A DNA stretch of 34,668 nt, taken from the NCBI GenBank assembly GCA_946540675.1, contig CAMNIW010000002.1, positions 1 to 34,668 of the forward strand, read 5' to 3'. This document shows, piece by piece, positions 7,854-16,523 of the stretch. A model generated the notes under the pieces. It searched no databases. It was not told the origin of the DNA and saw nothing but the letters and a program-made list of their open reading frames with translations. Made by a program: the position numbers and the translations under genes. The stretch is from an uncultured Clostridia bacterium (GTDB lineage: Bacteria; Bacillota; Clostridia; Christensenellales; Borkfalkiaceae). Numbering within the stretch: position 1 is the stretch's first letter; each line of letters begins with the position of its first letter.

Positions 7854-9068
7854 TCAGTCTAATGCGCGCGTGCCGAATTTACGGACGTTTGCGACGAATA
7901 CGTTTTCTTTGCCGAAAAGCGAAGACATATTCTTTACGTATTCTTCCTTTTCTCCGTCGCCTACGATAGCGAGAACGGATCCCGCGAAGCCGCCGCCGTG
8001 CACTCTCACCGCGCCGTCTTTTATTATGCGACGGGAAATCTCTATGCCGAGTATCACGGGTTGACTTTCGTCGGCGGGAACGGCGCAGTTCTGCAGTTTG
8101 TCAAGGCTTGACGTCCCCGACTCGTTGACCGCTTTAAGGAAAGTTTTCGCGTCCCCCGCATCCAGCGCTTTCGCCGCCGCGTCCACGCGCTCGTTCTCTT
8201 CGAAGAAGTGCAGAGCGCGGAGTATCGCCCGTCCGCTGAATTTATGTCTGAGAGCGGGAAGACTGTCGAAAAAGTCGCCGTAATCGACTTCGCGAAGGAC
8301 TTTTTTGCCGAAGTACTCCGCGACGCTCTCCATCTCGGAGCGTATCGCGGCGTAGTGCGCCGTAAGAGACGCGTGGTCTCCGCCCGTGTTGGTTATCACG
8401 AGCGAATATCCGCTTATCATCGGGAATTTGTCTATCGTCGGGTCTTTCGGGTCTTTGAAATCGAGTTTGGAAAGGGAGCCTATCGCGATCCCGCTTTGGT
8501 CGAGAAGACCGCAGGGTTTCCCGAAATAGACGTTTTCGGCGTACTGCGAAACGATCGCCTTTTCTACGGCGGTCATCTTTCCGCCGAGATAAAGCGAGTT
8601 GAATATCTCGGCTATAAGCACTTCGAAAGCCGCCGAAGAAGACACGCCCGCGCCCTTGAAGACGTCAGAAGTCATATAGGCGGTAAATCCGCCGAGTTCG
8701 CCGTACTTTTCGGTAAGTTTTGCAGCGACTCCGCGCGTAAGCGCCGTCGACGTTCCCTTTTCCCGTTCTTTCGGGGCAAGGTCATTAAGAGATATTTCGA
8801 AAGGTTTGTACCCGACCGAACATATCTTTATTATCCCGTCGTCGCGCCTTTTTACCGCCGCGAGAATATCGCAGGAGATAGCCGCGACCAGCACTTTGCC
8901 GTGGTTGTGGTCGGTATGGTTGCCGAGTATTTCGGCGCGACCGGGGGAAGAAAACAGCCTTTCGGGAAGGCTCCCTTCGCCCGCGGCAAATTCGGCTTCG
9001 AGAGCCGCCGCGCGCCCTTCTATGTAGTTTTTGTCGAAAGAGTCGCCGTAAAAATCGCGAAGATCCAT
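7854..9068 (-). CDS. galK: Galactokinase
   Basis: 404 aa, GHMP kinase family. It phosphorylates galactose to galactose 1-phosphate with ATP, the entry step of the Leloir pathway. The galactokinase signature GRAEILGNHTDHNHG lies at about residues 43-57. The glycine-rich ATP loop is GAGVSSSAAFEVL (about 137). The C-terminal GHMP motif is RVHGGGFAGSVLAIV (about 358). The catalytic aspartate region is CGLLDQSGIAIGS. It is monocistronic: its own promoter and terminator flank it, and no galT or galE is adjacent, so the rest of the pathway must be elsewhere. The ribosome binding site is a modest ggtgg. Confidence 0.96.
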   Translation of the reverse strand: MDLRDFYGDSFDKNYIEGRAAALEAEFAAGEGSLPERLFSSPGRAEILGNHTDHNHGKVLVAAISCDILAAVKRRDDGIIKICSVGYKPFEISLNDLAPKEREKGTSTALTRGVAAKLTEKYGELGGFTAYMTSDVFKGAGVSSSAAFEVLIAEIFNSLYLGGKMTAVEKAIVSQYAENVYFGKPCGLLDQSGIAIGSLSKLDFKDPKDPTIDKFPMISGYSLVITNTGGDHASLTAHYAAIRSEMESVAEYFGKKVLREVDYGDFFDSLPALRHKFSGRAILRALHFFEENERVDAAAKALDAGDAKTFLKAVNESGTSSLDKLQNCAVPADESQPVILGIEISRRIIKDGAVRVHGGGFAGSVLAIVGDGEKEEYVKNMSSLFGKENVFVANVRKFGTRALD

Positions 9069-9098
9069 AATCCACCGTTTGTTTTCAGATTTGATGAA

Positions 9099-9127
9099 AT
9101 TATAGCATTACGGAGAAAAAATGTAAA
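9099..9127 (-). promoter_or_regulatory. galK promoter
   Basis: Minus strand TTTACA (9127-9122), 17-nt spacer, TATAAT (9104-9099), about 30 nt upstream of the galK ATG. No operator palindrome was seen next to it. Confidence 0.8.
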
Positions 9128-9177
9128 GTTTTATTCGTATATCGCTCAAAAAGTTTTGTCAAAGCGGGAAAAAACGA

Positions 9178-9206
9178 TTGCAAAATTGTATATTATATGT
9201 TAGAAT
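9178..9206 (+). promoter_or_regulatory. rpsB operon promoter
   Basis: TTGCAA (9178-9183), 17-nt A/T-rich spacer, TAGAAT (9201-9206). It faces away from the galK promoter. Transcription from it would give a leader of about 115 nt before rpsB. Confidence 0.7.
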
Positions 9207-9328
9207 ATTATGGCTATAAAATTCACACTCGGGCTTTGCGTCCGTTCGTGCCTTTCAAAAAAATTCAGTCGGAAAGGTAAAGGTCGCGTAAAAAAAGAGT
9301 TCGGGGAGGAATAACGGAGGAAATTATT
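9207..9328 (+). promoter_or_regulatory. rpsB 5' untranslated leader, possible autoregulatory structure
   Basis: A roughly 115-nt leader without an ORF precedes rpsB. It contains a cctttc (9251-9256) / gaaagg (9272-9277) stem and ends in a strong ribosome binding site, cggaggaaa. S2 represses its own operon through leader RNA in several bacteria, so this is a candidate site. I do not recognise a named RNA family here. Confidence 0.35.
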
Positions 9329-10141
9329 ATGGCAGTAACATCTATGAAACAACTTCTCGAAGCGGGCGTCCACTTCGGGCACCAGACCAGAAGATGGAAC
9401 CCCAAGATGAAGAAGTACATCTACGGCGAAAGAAACGGTATTCACATCATCGACCTTCAGATCACGGTCGACCTTGTGGAAAAAGCTTACGACTTCGTCG
9501 TCGATCAGGTAAAAGAAGGCAAGACCGTTCTTTTCGTGGGGACCAAGAAGCAGGCTCAGGAAGCCATTCAGCAAGAAGCCGAGAGATGCGGTATGTACTA
9601 CGTCAATTCGAGATGGCTCGGCGGTACGCTCACCAACTTCAAGACCATCAGGACGAGAATAGACAGACTCAACAAACTCGACAATATGGAAAAGACGGGC
9701 GAGTTCGACCTTCTTCCCAAAAAAGAAGTTCTCGGACTTAAAGCCGAAAGGGATAAACTCCTTTACAATCTCGGCGGAATAAGGGAAATGAAAGGTCTTC
9801 CCGGCATTATGTTCGTAGTCGATCCCAACACCGAAGCCAACGCCGTCAAGGAAGCGAGAAAACTCAATATTCCCGTCGTCGCGATAACCGACACCAACTG
9901 CGATCCCGATCTCGTGGACTACGTAATATCGGGTAACGACGACGCTATAAGAGCGGTAAAACTCATCGCTTCGATAATAGCGGACGCCGTAATAGAAGCC
10001 AAACAGGGCGAAGACGCCGTAAGACGTAACGTCGTGGACGAAGAAGTCGAAGCCGAAGCCGAGACCGAAACCGTCGAAGCGCCCGTAGAAGAAGTGACCG
10101 AAGCGCCCGCCGAAGAAGCGACCGCGGAAGTTCAGGAATAA
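9329..10141 (+). CDS. rpsB: 30S ribosomal protein S2
   Basis: 270 aa. S2 binds the 30S subunit at the head-body junction and is needed for S1 and mRNA recruitment. It has the family N-terminus ([20 protein letters not shown]), the internal [15 protein letters not shown] segment and the [19 protein letters not shown] block. After the core (about residue 228) comes an acidic tail of about 40 residues made of Glu/Ala/Val/Thr repeats, longer than in B. subtilis S2 but common among Clostridia. A strong ribosome binding site (cggagg) fixes the start. It is first in the operon, 20 nt before tsf. Confidence 0.98.
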   Translation: MAVTSMKQLLEAGVHFGHQTRRWNPKMKKYIYGERNGIHIIDLQITVDLVEKAYDFVVDQVKEGKTVLFVGTKKQAQEAIQQEAERCGMYYVNSRWLGGTLTNFKTIRTRIDRLNKLDNMEKTGEFDLLPKKEVLGLKAERDKLLYNLGGIREMKGLPGIMFVVDPNTEANAVKEARKLNIPVVAITDTNCDPDLVDYVISGNDDAIRAVKLIASIIADAVIEAKQGEDAVRRNVVDEEVEAEAETETVEAPVEEVTEAPAEEATAEVQE

Positions 10142-10161
10142 TTTAATCAAGGAGAGAAACT

Positions 10162-10821
10162 ATGAATTTTACCGCACAGGACGTCAAGACGCTCCGTGAG
10201 AGAACGGGCGCCGGAATGATGGATTGCAAAAACGCTCTCGTCGAAATGGACGGAGATATGGAAAAGGCTATCGACTATCTCAGGGAAAAAGGCATCGCAA
10301 AGGCCGCTAAAAAGGCGGGCAGGATCGCCGCGGAAGGCATAGTCGACAGTTATATACACATGGGCGGAAGAGTCGGCGTTCTTCTCGAAGTGAACTGCGA
10401 GACCGATTTCGTCGCGAAGGGCGATATGTTCAAGGCTTTGGTACACGACATAGCGCTTCAGATAGCGGCGGCCAATCCCCAGTACGTAAGACCCGAAGAA
10501 GTTCCCGAAGAAGTTATCGAGAAAGAGAAGGCTATTCTCCGCGCGCAGGCTCTCGAAGAAGGCAAGCCCGAAAAGATAGTCGACAAGATGGTAGAAGGAA
10601 GAATCAAGACTTTCTACGAAGATAACTGTCTTTTGTGTCAGAAATTCGTAAAGGATCCTTCCAAGACCATAGATCAGGTCGTCATCGAAGCCACGGCTCA
10701 GATAGGCGAAAAGATCTCCGTCAGAAGATTCGTCCGTTACGAAATGGGCGAAGGACTTCAGAAGAAAGAAGAAGATCTCGCCGCGGAAGTAGAAGCGCAA
10801 GTCGCAGCAATGAAGAAGTAA
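10162..10821 (+). CDS. tsf: Translation elongation factor Ts
   Basis: 219 aa, the short form of EF-Ts seen in many Clostridia, compared with about 290 aa in B. subtilis and E. coli. It is the guanine nucleotide exchange factor for EF-Tu. The UBA-like N-terminal domain ([19 protein letters not shown]) and the core motif [13 protein letters not shown] are present. The C-terminal [21 protein letters not shown] is typical. The ribosome binding site is aaggagag. It follows rpsB in the conserved order and is followed by a strong hairpin terminator before pyrH. Confidence 0.98.
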   Translation: MNFTAQDVKTLRERTGAGMMDCKNALVEMDGDMEKAIDYLREKGIAKAAKKAGRIAAEGIVDSYIHMGGRVGVLLEVNCETDFVAKGDMFKALVHDIALQIAAANPQYVRPEEVPEEVIEKEKAILRAQALEEGKPEKIVDKMVEGRIKTFYEDNCLLCQKFVKDPSKTIDQVVIEATAQIGEKISVRRFVRYEMGEGLQKKEEDLAAEVEAQVAAMKK

Positions 10822-10835
10822 TTTTAGCGTTTCGT

Positions 10836-10866
10836 GGGGGAGTTAAATCAAAACTCCCCCTTTTTT
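10836..10866 (+). terminator. Intrinsic terminator or attenuator between tsf and pyrH
   Basis: gggggagtt (10836-10844) pairs with aactccccc (10852-10860) around a 7-nt loop and is followed by six T. Only 36 nt separate it from the pyrH ATG and no promoter is evident there, so some read-through is likely. Confidence 0.9.
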
Positions 10867-10902
10867 ATAAATCGGCGAAGCCGTAAAAACGGGGGTATTC
10901 CT

Positions 10903-11613
10903 ATGGCGTACAAATACAAGAGATTGCTGTTGAAAATCAGCGGAGAAGCCTTGGCGGGCGACAAGAAACACGGATTCGACGCGAACGCGCTGTCCTGCGT
11001 GGCGGGGCAGATCGCCGAACTCTCCGAAGCGGGGGTCGAGATAGGCATAGTCGTCGGCGGCGGAAACTTCTGGCGCGGAAGAGAAGGCGACGAGATGGAT
11101 AAGACCACCGCGGACTATATGGGAATGCTCGCCACGATAATCAACGCGCTCGCGGTGGCGGACGCGCTCGAAAGAAAAGGCGTCGAAGCGAGAGTGATGA
11201 CCGCCCTTTCGGTATCGGGCGTCGGCGAAGAGTTTAACTGCAAGGCGGCTAAAAGGTATTTGTCTGAAGGCAAAGTCGTGGTGTTCGGCGGCGGCACGGG
11301 CAGTCCGTGTTTCTCGACGGACACGGGTGCGTCGCTCCGCGCGGTGGAGATAGACGCGGAAGTCCTTCTTCTCGCCAAAAACATAGACGGCATTTACGAT
11401 TCCGATCCGAAGACAAACCCGAACGCCGAAAAGTACGATTCGCTCACTTACGACGAATACGTCGAAAAGGGGCTCAAAGCGATGGATACGTCGGCGGTCG
11501 TGATGTGCAAGGAAAACGGACTTAAAATACACGCTTTCGGACTTTCGGGCAAGGACTCGATAGTAAAGGCCGTCACGGGCGACGGAGAAGGCACGGTAAT
11601 TTACGGGAAATAA
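10903..11613 (+). CDS. pyrH: UMP kinase
   Basis: 236 aa from the ATG at 10903. The track's earlier start at 10834 reads through the terminator hairpin and is not credible; the ATG at 10903 has gggggt upstream. UMP kinase (amino-acid kinase fold) phosphorylates UMP to UDP, directly downstream of the pyr pathway encoded at the left of the window. The N-terminal KRLLLKISGEALAG, the IVVGGGNFWRGR nucleotide loop, GTGSPCFSTDTGASLRA and the DGIYDSDPKTNP motif are all typical. It lies in the conserved tsf-pyrH-frr order. Confidence 0.97.
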   Translation: MAYKYKRLLLKISGEALAGDKKHGFDANALSCVAGQIAELSEAGVEIGIVVGGGNFWRGREGDEMDKTTADYMGMLATIINALAVADALERKGVEARVMTALSVSGVGEEFNCKAAKRYLSEGKVVVFGGGTGSPCFSTDTGASLRAVEIDAEVLLLAKNIDGIYDSDPKTNPNAEKYDSLTYDEYVEKGLKAMDTSAVVMCKENGLKIHAFGLSGKDSIVKAVTGDGEGTVIYGK

Positions 11614-11628
11614 TTTTTTCGAAAAGCC

Positions 11629-11657
11629 TTGTGCGGACGGACGCAATAATATATAAT
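11629..11657 (+). promoter_or_regulatory. Possible internal promoter before frr
   Basis: TTGTGC (11629-11634), 17-nt spacer, TATAAT (11652-11657). The -10 is perfect but the -35 matches only in TTG. It would give frr-uppS-cdsA a transcript independent of pyrH. Confidence 0.45.
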
Positions 11658-11684
11658 TGAGTATATAAACAAGGAGGAACAATT

Positions 11685-12260
11685 ATGGCACTCGATCAGG
11701 AAAAAGTTGAAACGATAATAATGGACGCCGAAGAGAAATTCGAAAAGACGTTGTCCGTTTTCAGAGAAGATATTATGCAGATGAGAGCGGGCAGGGCGAA
11801 TCCGCACGTTCTCGACAAGGTAAAAGTGGACTACTACGGCACGCCGTCGCCGATAAATCAGGTCGGCAATATATCCGTTCAGGACGGGCAGAGCCTTGTT
11901 ATTTCCCCGTGGGATAAATCTCTTCTGAAAGCGGTGGAAAAGGCTATTCTGGTATCCAATATCGGCATAACTCCCACCAACGACGGAAACGTCATAAGGC
12001 TGGTTTTCCCCACTCTTACCGAAGAGAGAAGAAAAGAGATAGTAAAACAGGTCAAGAAGATGGGCGAAGACGCGAAAGTCGCCGTGAGAAACGTAAGGAG
12101 AGATTGTCTCGATTCTCTTAAAAAGATGAACAAGAACAAAGAGATGACCGACGACGAATACGCTAATTACGAGACCGATATCGAAAAGACCGTCAACAAG
12201 ACCGTTGAATCGATAGACAAACTCACTCAGGAAAAAGAAAAGGAGATCCTTACCATATAA
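11685..12260 (+). CDS. frr: Ribosome recycling factor
   Basis: 191 aa, near the usual 185. RRF splits post-termination ribosomes together with EF-G. Motifs include EDIMQMRAGRANPHVLDKV at the N-terminus, VDYYGTPSPINQV, and the GDGNVIRL-like stretch NDGNVIRLVFPTLTEERRK. A strong ribosome binding site (aaggagg, 7 nt) fixes the start. The stop codon overlaps the uppS ATG (TAATG), suggesting coupling. Confidence 0.98.
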   Translation: MALDQEKVETIIMDAEEKFEKTLSVFREDIMQMRAGRANPHVLDKVKVDYYGTPSPINQVGNISVQDGQSLVISPWDKSLLKAVEKAILVSNIGITPTNDGNVIRLVFPTLTEERRKEIVKQVKKMGEDAKVAVRNVRRDCLDSLKKMNKNKEMTDDEYANYETDIEKTVNKTVESIDKLTQEKEKEILTI

Positions 12261-12955
12261 TGGATAAGGAAGTCGCGGCCATGCCCCGTCACGTCGGCTT
12301 TATAATGGACGGCAACGGCAGGTGGGCGCAAAGACGCAACAGAAAAAGGACTTTCGGTCATAAAAAGGGCGCGGAAGTCATAGAAGAAGTAGTAAACGAG
12401 TGTTTTCTCGAAGGCGTCGAAGTCGTAAGTCTTTTCGCTTTTTCGACCGAGAATATGTCGCGGCCGCAGGAAGAGAAAGACAGGATATTCGACCTTTTGG
12501 GCAAGTTTTTGAAAAAGTATTCCAAAAAACTCGTCGAAGAAAAGATACGCTTGATCGTTTCGGGCGACCTTTCGCCCCTTCCGCAAAATCTCGCGGGGGA
12601 GTGTGCTTTACAAATGGCGAAAACGGCGGGTTTTTCGGAAAAAACGCTCAATATAGCGATAAACTACGGCGCAAAAGCAGAGATAACGGCGGCGGTCAAT
12701 TCCCTTATAAGAGAAGGCAAAACCGAAGTTACCGAAGAAGATATAGAAGGACGGCTTTACACGGGCGGGCTTCCGCCGGTAGACCTTGTGGTCAGGACGA
12801 GCGGCGAACAAAGACTGAGCAATTTTATGCTTTGGCAATGTGCGTATGCGGAACTGTATTTCACGGACGTGTTGTGGCCGGACTTCCACAAAGAAGAAGT
12901 AAAAAACGCGCTTGTCTGGTACGGTACGAGAAAACGCCGTTTCGGCGGAGTATAA
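12260..12955 (+). CDS. uppS: Isoprenyl transferase (undecaprenyl diphosphate synthase)
   Basis: 231 aa, cis-prenyltransferase family. It builds undecaprenyl diphosphate, the carrier lipid for peptidoglycan. The catalytic FIMDGNGRWAQRR lies at about residue 14, followed by GHKKGAE, the SLFAFSTENMSRPQEE region, and the C-terminal VVRTSGEQRLSNFMLWQ with the Mg-binding region. It begins at the TAATG shared with frr. The neighbouring cdsA and dxr complete the usual lipid and isoprenoid block. Confidence 0.97.
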   Translation: MDKEVAAMPRHVGFIMDGNGRWAQRRNRKRTFGHKKGAEVIEEVVNECFLEGVEVVSLFAFSTENMSRPQEEKDRIFDLLGKFLKKYSKKLVEEKIRLIVSGDLSPLPQNLAGECALQMAKTAGFSEKTLNIAINYGAKAEITAAVNSLIREGKTEVTEEDIEGRLYTGGLPPVDLVVRTSGEQRLSNFMLWQCAYAELYFTDVLWPDFHKEEVKNALVWYGTRKRRFGGV

Positions 12956-12998
12956 GCGGTATTTGCCGCTTTTCTCTTTTCGGCGCGCGGAGAGATAT

Positions 12999-13889
12999 AT
13001 GAAGAAAAGACTTATAACGGGTATAGCGATACTGATATGGATCGTCGCGGTGTTCCTGTTGAAATTTTATTTGCAGGCCGAAGTGCTCGGCAGGAAGGCG
13101 GGATCGCTGATATTCGATTTCTGTCTTATGATAATTGCCGTGATCGGTGCATACGAAATGACTCGGGCGCTCGGGGATAAGATGATAAAAACGGAAAAAG
13201 TACTCGCCGTTTTGTTTCCGATAGCCGTTATGCCGCTCGCTTCGCTTATTGGTATGCAGGCAACCGTAATCGCAATGCTCGTCGCGGCGGTCGTCACGCT
13301 CTCCCTTTTCGTTGTCCGATACAGCGTCGCCACGATAGAAGGAATAGCGTATACTTTTCTCATATTTTGCTATCCGACGATAATACTTGCCCTTCTCGTA
13401 GCGGTCAACCACATCGAGATGTTCACAAACGGCAAGATAGACAGTTTTGCCCCCCTTCTCACGACTTTCGTCGTGTCGCCGCTCGCGGACGTGTTCGCGT
13501 ATACGGTCGGGAGCATAGTAAAGGGCAAAAAACTTTGCCCCGCGATAAGCCCAAACAAGACGGTCAGCGGCGCGATAGGCGGACTTATCGGCGGAACGCT
13601 CGGCGGTATAATCGCCTATTTCGTTCCTTGGCTTCTCGGCGCAAAAGTGCATTATTTCAGCAACATAGGCTTTGACCTGCTCTTATTCGGCGGTCTCGGG
13701 TTCGTGTGTTCGGTGCTTACCGAATTCGGCGACCTTGTGGAGAGCGCGATAAAGAGAAAACTCGGCATAAAGGATATGGGCAATATTCTCCCCGGGCACG
13801 GCGGAATGATGGACAGGATAGACGGACTTTTGTTCGCGTCGCCGCTTATGGTCATAGTGTTTTGCGTGATTTTGCCCCTTGCTTTATAA
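12999..13889 (+). CDS. cdsA: Phosphatidate cytidylyltransferase
   Basis: 296 aa from the ATG at 12999. The track start at 12912 overlaps uppS by 44 nt and adds 29 unlikely residues; the ATG at 12999 is preceded by cggagagat and opens on a membrane helix (KKRLITGIAILIW). CdsA is an integral membrane enzyme that makes CDP-diacylglycerol from phosphatidate and CTP. About seven or eight hydrophobic segments are visible. The family signature occurs near the C-terminus as SAIKRKLGIKDMG followed by LPGHGGMMDRIDGL, with both metal-binding aspartates. It is followed by a hairpin just before dxr. Confidence 0.95.
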   Translation: MKKRLITGIAILIWIVAVFLLKFYLQAEVLGRKAGSLIFDFCLMIIAVIGAYEMTRALGDKMIKTEKVLAVLFPIAVMPLASLIGMQATVIAMLVAAVVTLSLFVVRYSVATIEGIAYTFLIFCYPTIILALLVAVNHIEMFTNGKIDSFAPLLTTFVVSPLADVFAYTVGSIVKGKKLCPAISPNKTVSGAIGGLIGGTLGGIIAYFVPWLLGAKVHYFSNIGFDLLLFGGLGFVCSVLTEFGDLVESAIKRKLGIKDMGNILPGHGGMMDRIDGLLFASPLMVIVFCVILPLAL

Positions 13890-13919
13890 TAATACGTCGG
13901 GATAAAGAATATAATAAGT

Positions 13920-13950
13920 AGAGAATGAAAGGTATTCATTCTCTATTTTT
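13920..13950 (+). terminator. Terminator-like hairpin immediately upstream of dxr
   Basis: agagaatgaa (13920-13929) and ttcattctct (13935-13944) form a perfect 10-bp stem with a 5-nt loop, followed by attttta. It ends 11 nt before the dxr ATG, almost touching the aggtga ribosome binding site. A TATAAT (13910-13915) precedes it but lacks a -35. It may be an attenuator. Confidence 0.7.
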
Positions 13951-13961
13951 ACAGGTGAAGT

Positions 13962-15098
13962 ATGATAAAGATAGCCTTGCTCGGAAGTACGGGTTCGATA
14001 GGAAGACAGGTCCTTAAAACGGTCGACAGATACCCCGACCGCTTTAAGGTCGTTTCGCTCGCCTGCGAAAAAAACGCCGAACTCCTTTCAGGGCAAATAA
14101 ACAGATACCGTCCTGAAACGGCGTGTATAAAAGACTCGGAAAAGGCTTATAAAATAAGGGAGATACCCAAGGAAACGACGCTTTACACGGGCGAAAACGC
14201 CTATCTCCACGCGATAAGTGAAGACGCGGATATAGTCTTTGTCGCGGTGTCGGGTTTTGCGGGGCTCGCGCCTACGCTCCGCGCGATAGAGATGAAAAAG
14301 AACGTCGCTCTCGCGAATAAGGAGTCGCTCGTCGCGGGCGGAGAGATCGTTATGAGCCTTGCCGAGAAAAACGGGGTAAAGATAATCCCCGTCGACAGCG
14401 AACACTCCGCGATATTCCGTTGCCTTAATTACGATTTCAAGGCGAAGTTCCGTCGGCTTATAATAACGGCGTCGGGCGGCGCTTTCAGGGATCTTACCAA
14501 AGCCGAGACGGCGAAGAAAACGGCGGCGGAAGCCCTTAAACACCCTAACTGGAATATGGGCAAAAAGATAACGATAGACTGCGCCACGCTCGCCAACAAG
14601 GGACTGGAAGTCATAGAAGCGTGCAGGCTGTATAACGCTCCGCTTGCCAAGGTAAAAGCGGTTATGCACCCCGAATCGATAGTTCACTCCATGGTGGAGT
14701 TCGACGACGGCGCGGTTATGGCGCAACTCGGCTATCCGTCTATGGAAGTGCCCATACAACTCGCTCTTACTTACCCCGAAACGGCGGAAACTGACGTTCC
14801 GCGGCTCGATTTTTCCGCGATGACTCTCAATTTCGGGGAGATAGATACGGACAAATATCCGTGCTTTTCGCTCGCCTTGAAGGCTTTTGAAGCGGGGGAC
14901 AATTACCCTTGCGCGATGAGTGCGGCAAACGAAGCGGCGGTAGGGCTCTATCTCGAAGACAAGATAGGCTTTTACGATATAGCCGCCGCTATAGAATACG
15001 TTCTCGGCAAGGTCGAAAGGCTTAAAGCGACCGAAGAAAATCTCGGTTACACAGACTTTGCGGCAAGGGCGGCGGTATACCAAAAATTCGGGAGATAA
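13962..15098 (+). CDS. dxr: 1-deoxy-D-xylulose 5-phosphate reductoisomerase
   Basis: 378 aa, normal for Dxr. It converts DXP to MEP with NADPH, the committed step of the MEP isoprenoid pathway, which feeds the uppS product. The N-terminal Rossmann motif is LLGSTGSIGRQ. NKESLVAGG and the metal-binding VDSEHSAIF lie mid-protein, and the substrate loop region is ASGGAFRD, then HPNWNMGKKITIDCATL, then MHPESIVHSMVEF. The ribosome binding site is aggtga. It ends 2 nt before rseP. Confidence 0.97.
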   Translation: MIKIALLGSTGSIGRQVLKTVDRYPDRFKVVSLACEKNAELLSGQINRYRPETACIKDSEKAYKIREIPKETTLYTGENAYLHAISEDADIVFVAVSGFAGLAPTLRAIEMKKNVALANKESLVAGGEIVMSLAEKNGVKIIPVDSEHSAIFRCLNYDFKAKFRRLIITASGGAFRDLTKAETAKKTAAEALKHPNWNMGKKITIDCATLANKGLEVIEACRLYNAPLAKVKAVMHPESIVHSMVEFDDGAVMAQLGYPSMEVPIQLALTYPETAETDVPRLDFSAMTLNFGEIDTDKYPCFSLALKAFEAGDNYPCAMSAANEAAVGLYLEDKIGFYDIAAAIEYVLGKVERLKATEENLGYTDFAARAAVYQKFGR

Positions 15099-15100
15099 AA

Positions 15101-16489
15101 TTGGAACTTTCAATGCTTCTCGGTTTTTCTTCGGTGATGAAGACCGTAGGTAACGTTCTTCTCGCGGTGCTTATCCTGCTCGCGATGATAACGGTACACG
15201 AATTCGGTCATTATATCGTCGGAAAACTGTTAAAATTCAAAATAAACGAGTTCGCCATAGGTATGGGACCCGCGCTTTTCAAGCGCAAGAGTAAAAACGG
15301 AGAGATATTTTCCGTCCGTCTTTTTCCGCTCGGCGGTTATTGCGCTTTCGAAGGCGAAGACGAAGAAAATCCGAGCGAAAACGCGTTCAATAATAAAAAG
15401 CCCTGGCAAAGGATACTCGTACTGCTCGCCGGCGCGACGATGAATTATCTGCTCGCGCTTGCCGTGATATTTATGTCTTTCGGGATATACGGTCAGGCCC
15501 TTATCGGGGTAAAGTACGTCGCTTACGATCCGGTCTACGCCGAACAAAGTCTTCAAAACGGCGACAGCATACTGTCGGTGACGGTCGGCGGCAAAAAGAC
15601 CAACGTCTATCTTACGACAGACCTTATCAACGCTTTGAACGGGAGAAAGGCGGGCGACGAAGCGTCCGTGGAAGTGCTTCGCGGCGGCAAGGCGGAAAAG
15701 GTTACGGTAAAACTCCGCAAAGACGTAAACTGCGGCAGTATGACCGAATCGGACAAGGTTTTCGACGCGCTCGGTTTCGGCTCGGCTTTTATGCTCGAAA
15801 CGAACGGCAAGACGTTTGAAAACGGCGACTATCTTCTCAAAGCGGCAAACGGAGACAAGTACGAAGACGGGATATTCATAAATACCGAAGCCGACCTTTT
15901 ATCCGCGCTCGCGGATAAGACTTCGGGCGAAGAAGTCGGTTTCTGGCTGTCGAGAAAGGGCGAGAGAATAAAGGTCACGTCCGTTCTTTCCGACGAATGG
16001 ACGGCTGTCGATAAGACCGATTTTTCGGCGGTGTGCGCATATTTCGGCATAAAGTCCGCGGGGAATCGCGCCTTTTACACGATGACGTCGTACAGGAAAG
16101 TCGGATTTTTCAGGACGATAGCGCGCGGCTTCGAATATTCGGCAAAGATAGGCGGCACGATATTCCGCTCTCTCGGAGAACTTTTGACGGGTAAAATAGG
16201 CATAAGGTCGGTCGGCGGAACGATAACCACGATAGCGACGGCGTCAAAACTCGTCGGAATGGGTTTTGTATACGCTCTCGAAATAACGGCGTTTATCGGG
16301 GTAAATCTCGCGGTGTTCAACCTTTTGCCGATCCCTGCGCTCGACGGGTCGAGAATAGTCTTTTGCATAATAGAGTGGATAAGGAAAAAACCGGTAAACC
16401 GCAAGATAGAAGCGATAGTTCACGCGGTGGGGTTCGTTTTGATACTCGGTTTTGCGGTGCTTGTGGACGTGTTGCATTTATTTGCCTGA
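15101..16489 (+). CDS. rseP: Site-2 zinc metalloprotease RseP/RasP (M50)
   Basis: 462 aa using the TTG at 15101, which has gggag 8 nt upstream; the ATG at 15113 is an alternative. This is an intramembrane protease that cleaves anti-sigma factors and remnant signal peptides. The zinc motif HEFGH is at about residues 33-37 in the first TM helix, and the second catalytic motif NLLPIPALDG lies near residues 407-416. Between the membrane parts I see two PDZ-like stretches (about 135-215 and 225-300), more like E. coli RseP than the one-PDZ B. subtilis RasP, which is about 420 aa. It ends the operon. The ispG and polC/proS genes that often follow are absent. Confidence 0.95.
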   Translation: MELSMLLGFSSVMKTVGNVLLAVLILLAMITVHEFGHYIVGKLLKFKINEFAIGMGPALFKRKSKNGEIFSVRLFPLGGYCAFEGEDEENPSENAFNNKKPWQRILVLLAGATMNYLLALAVIFMSFGIYGQALIGVKYVAYDPVYAEQSLQNGDSILSVTVGGKKTNVYLTTDLINALNGRKAGDEASVEVLRGGKAEKVTVKLRKDVNCGSMTESDKVFDALGFGSAFMLETNGKTFENGDYLLKAANGDKYEDGIFINTEADLLSALADKTSGEEVGFWLSRKGERIKVTSVLSDEWTAVDKTDFSAVCAYFGIKSAGNRAFYTMTSYRKVGFFRTIARGFEYSAKIGGTIFRSLGELLTGKIGIRSVGGTITTIATASKLVGMGFVYALEITAFIGVNLAVFNLLPIPALDGSRIVFCIIEWIRKKPVNRKIEAIVHAVGFVLILGFAVLVDVLHLFA

Positions 16490-16523
16490 CGTCCGCCGTT
16501 TTCCTTTGTTTATTGATAAACAC

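Noticed and set aside
8208-9203. 331-aa plus-strand ORF antisense to galK
   Set aside because: galK on the minus strand has all catalytic motifs, a promoter and a terminator; this is a shadow.
9200-10150. 316-aa minus-strand ORF over rpsB
   Set aside because: Antisense shadow of the ribosomal protein S2 gene; low-complexity Phe/Gly/Val composition.
12912-12998. N-terminal extension of cdsA
   Set aside because: It overlaps uppS and lacks a ribosome binding site; the ATG at 12999 has one and opens on a membrane helix.
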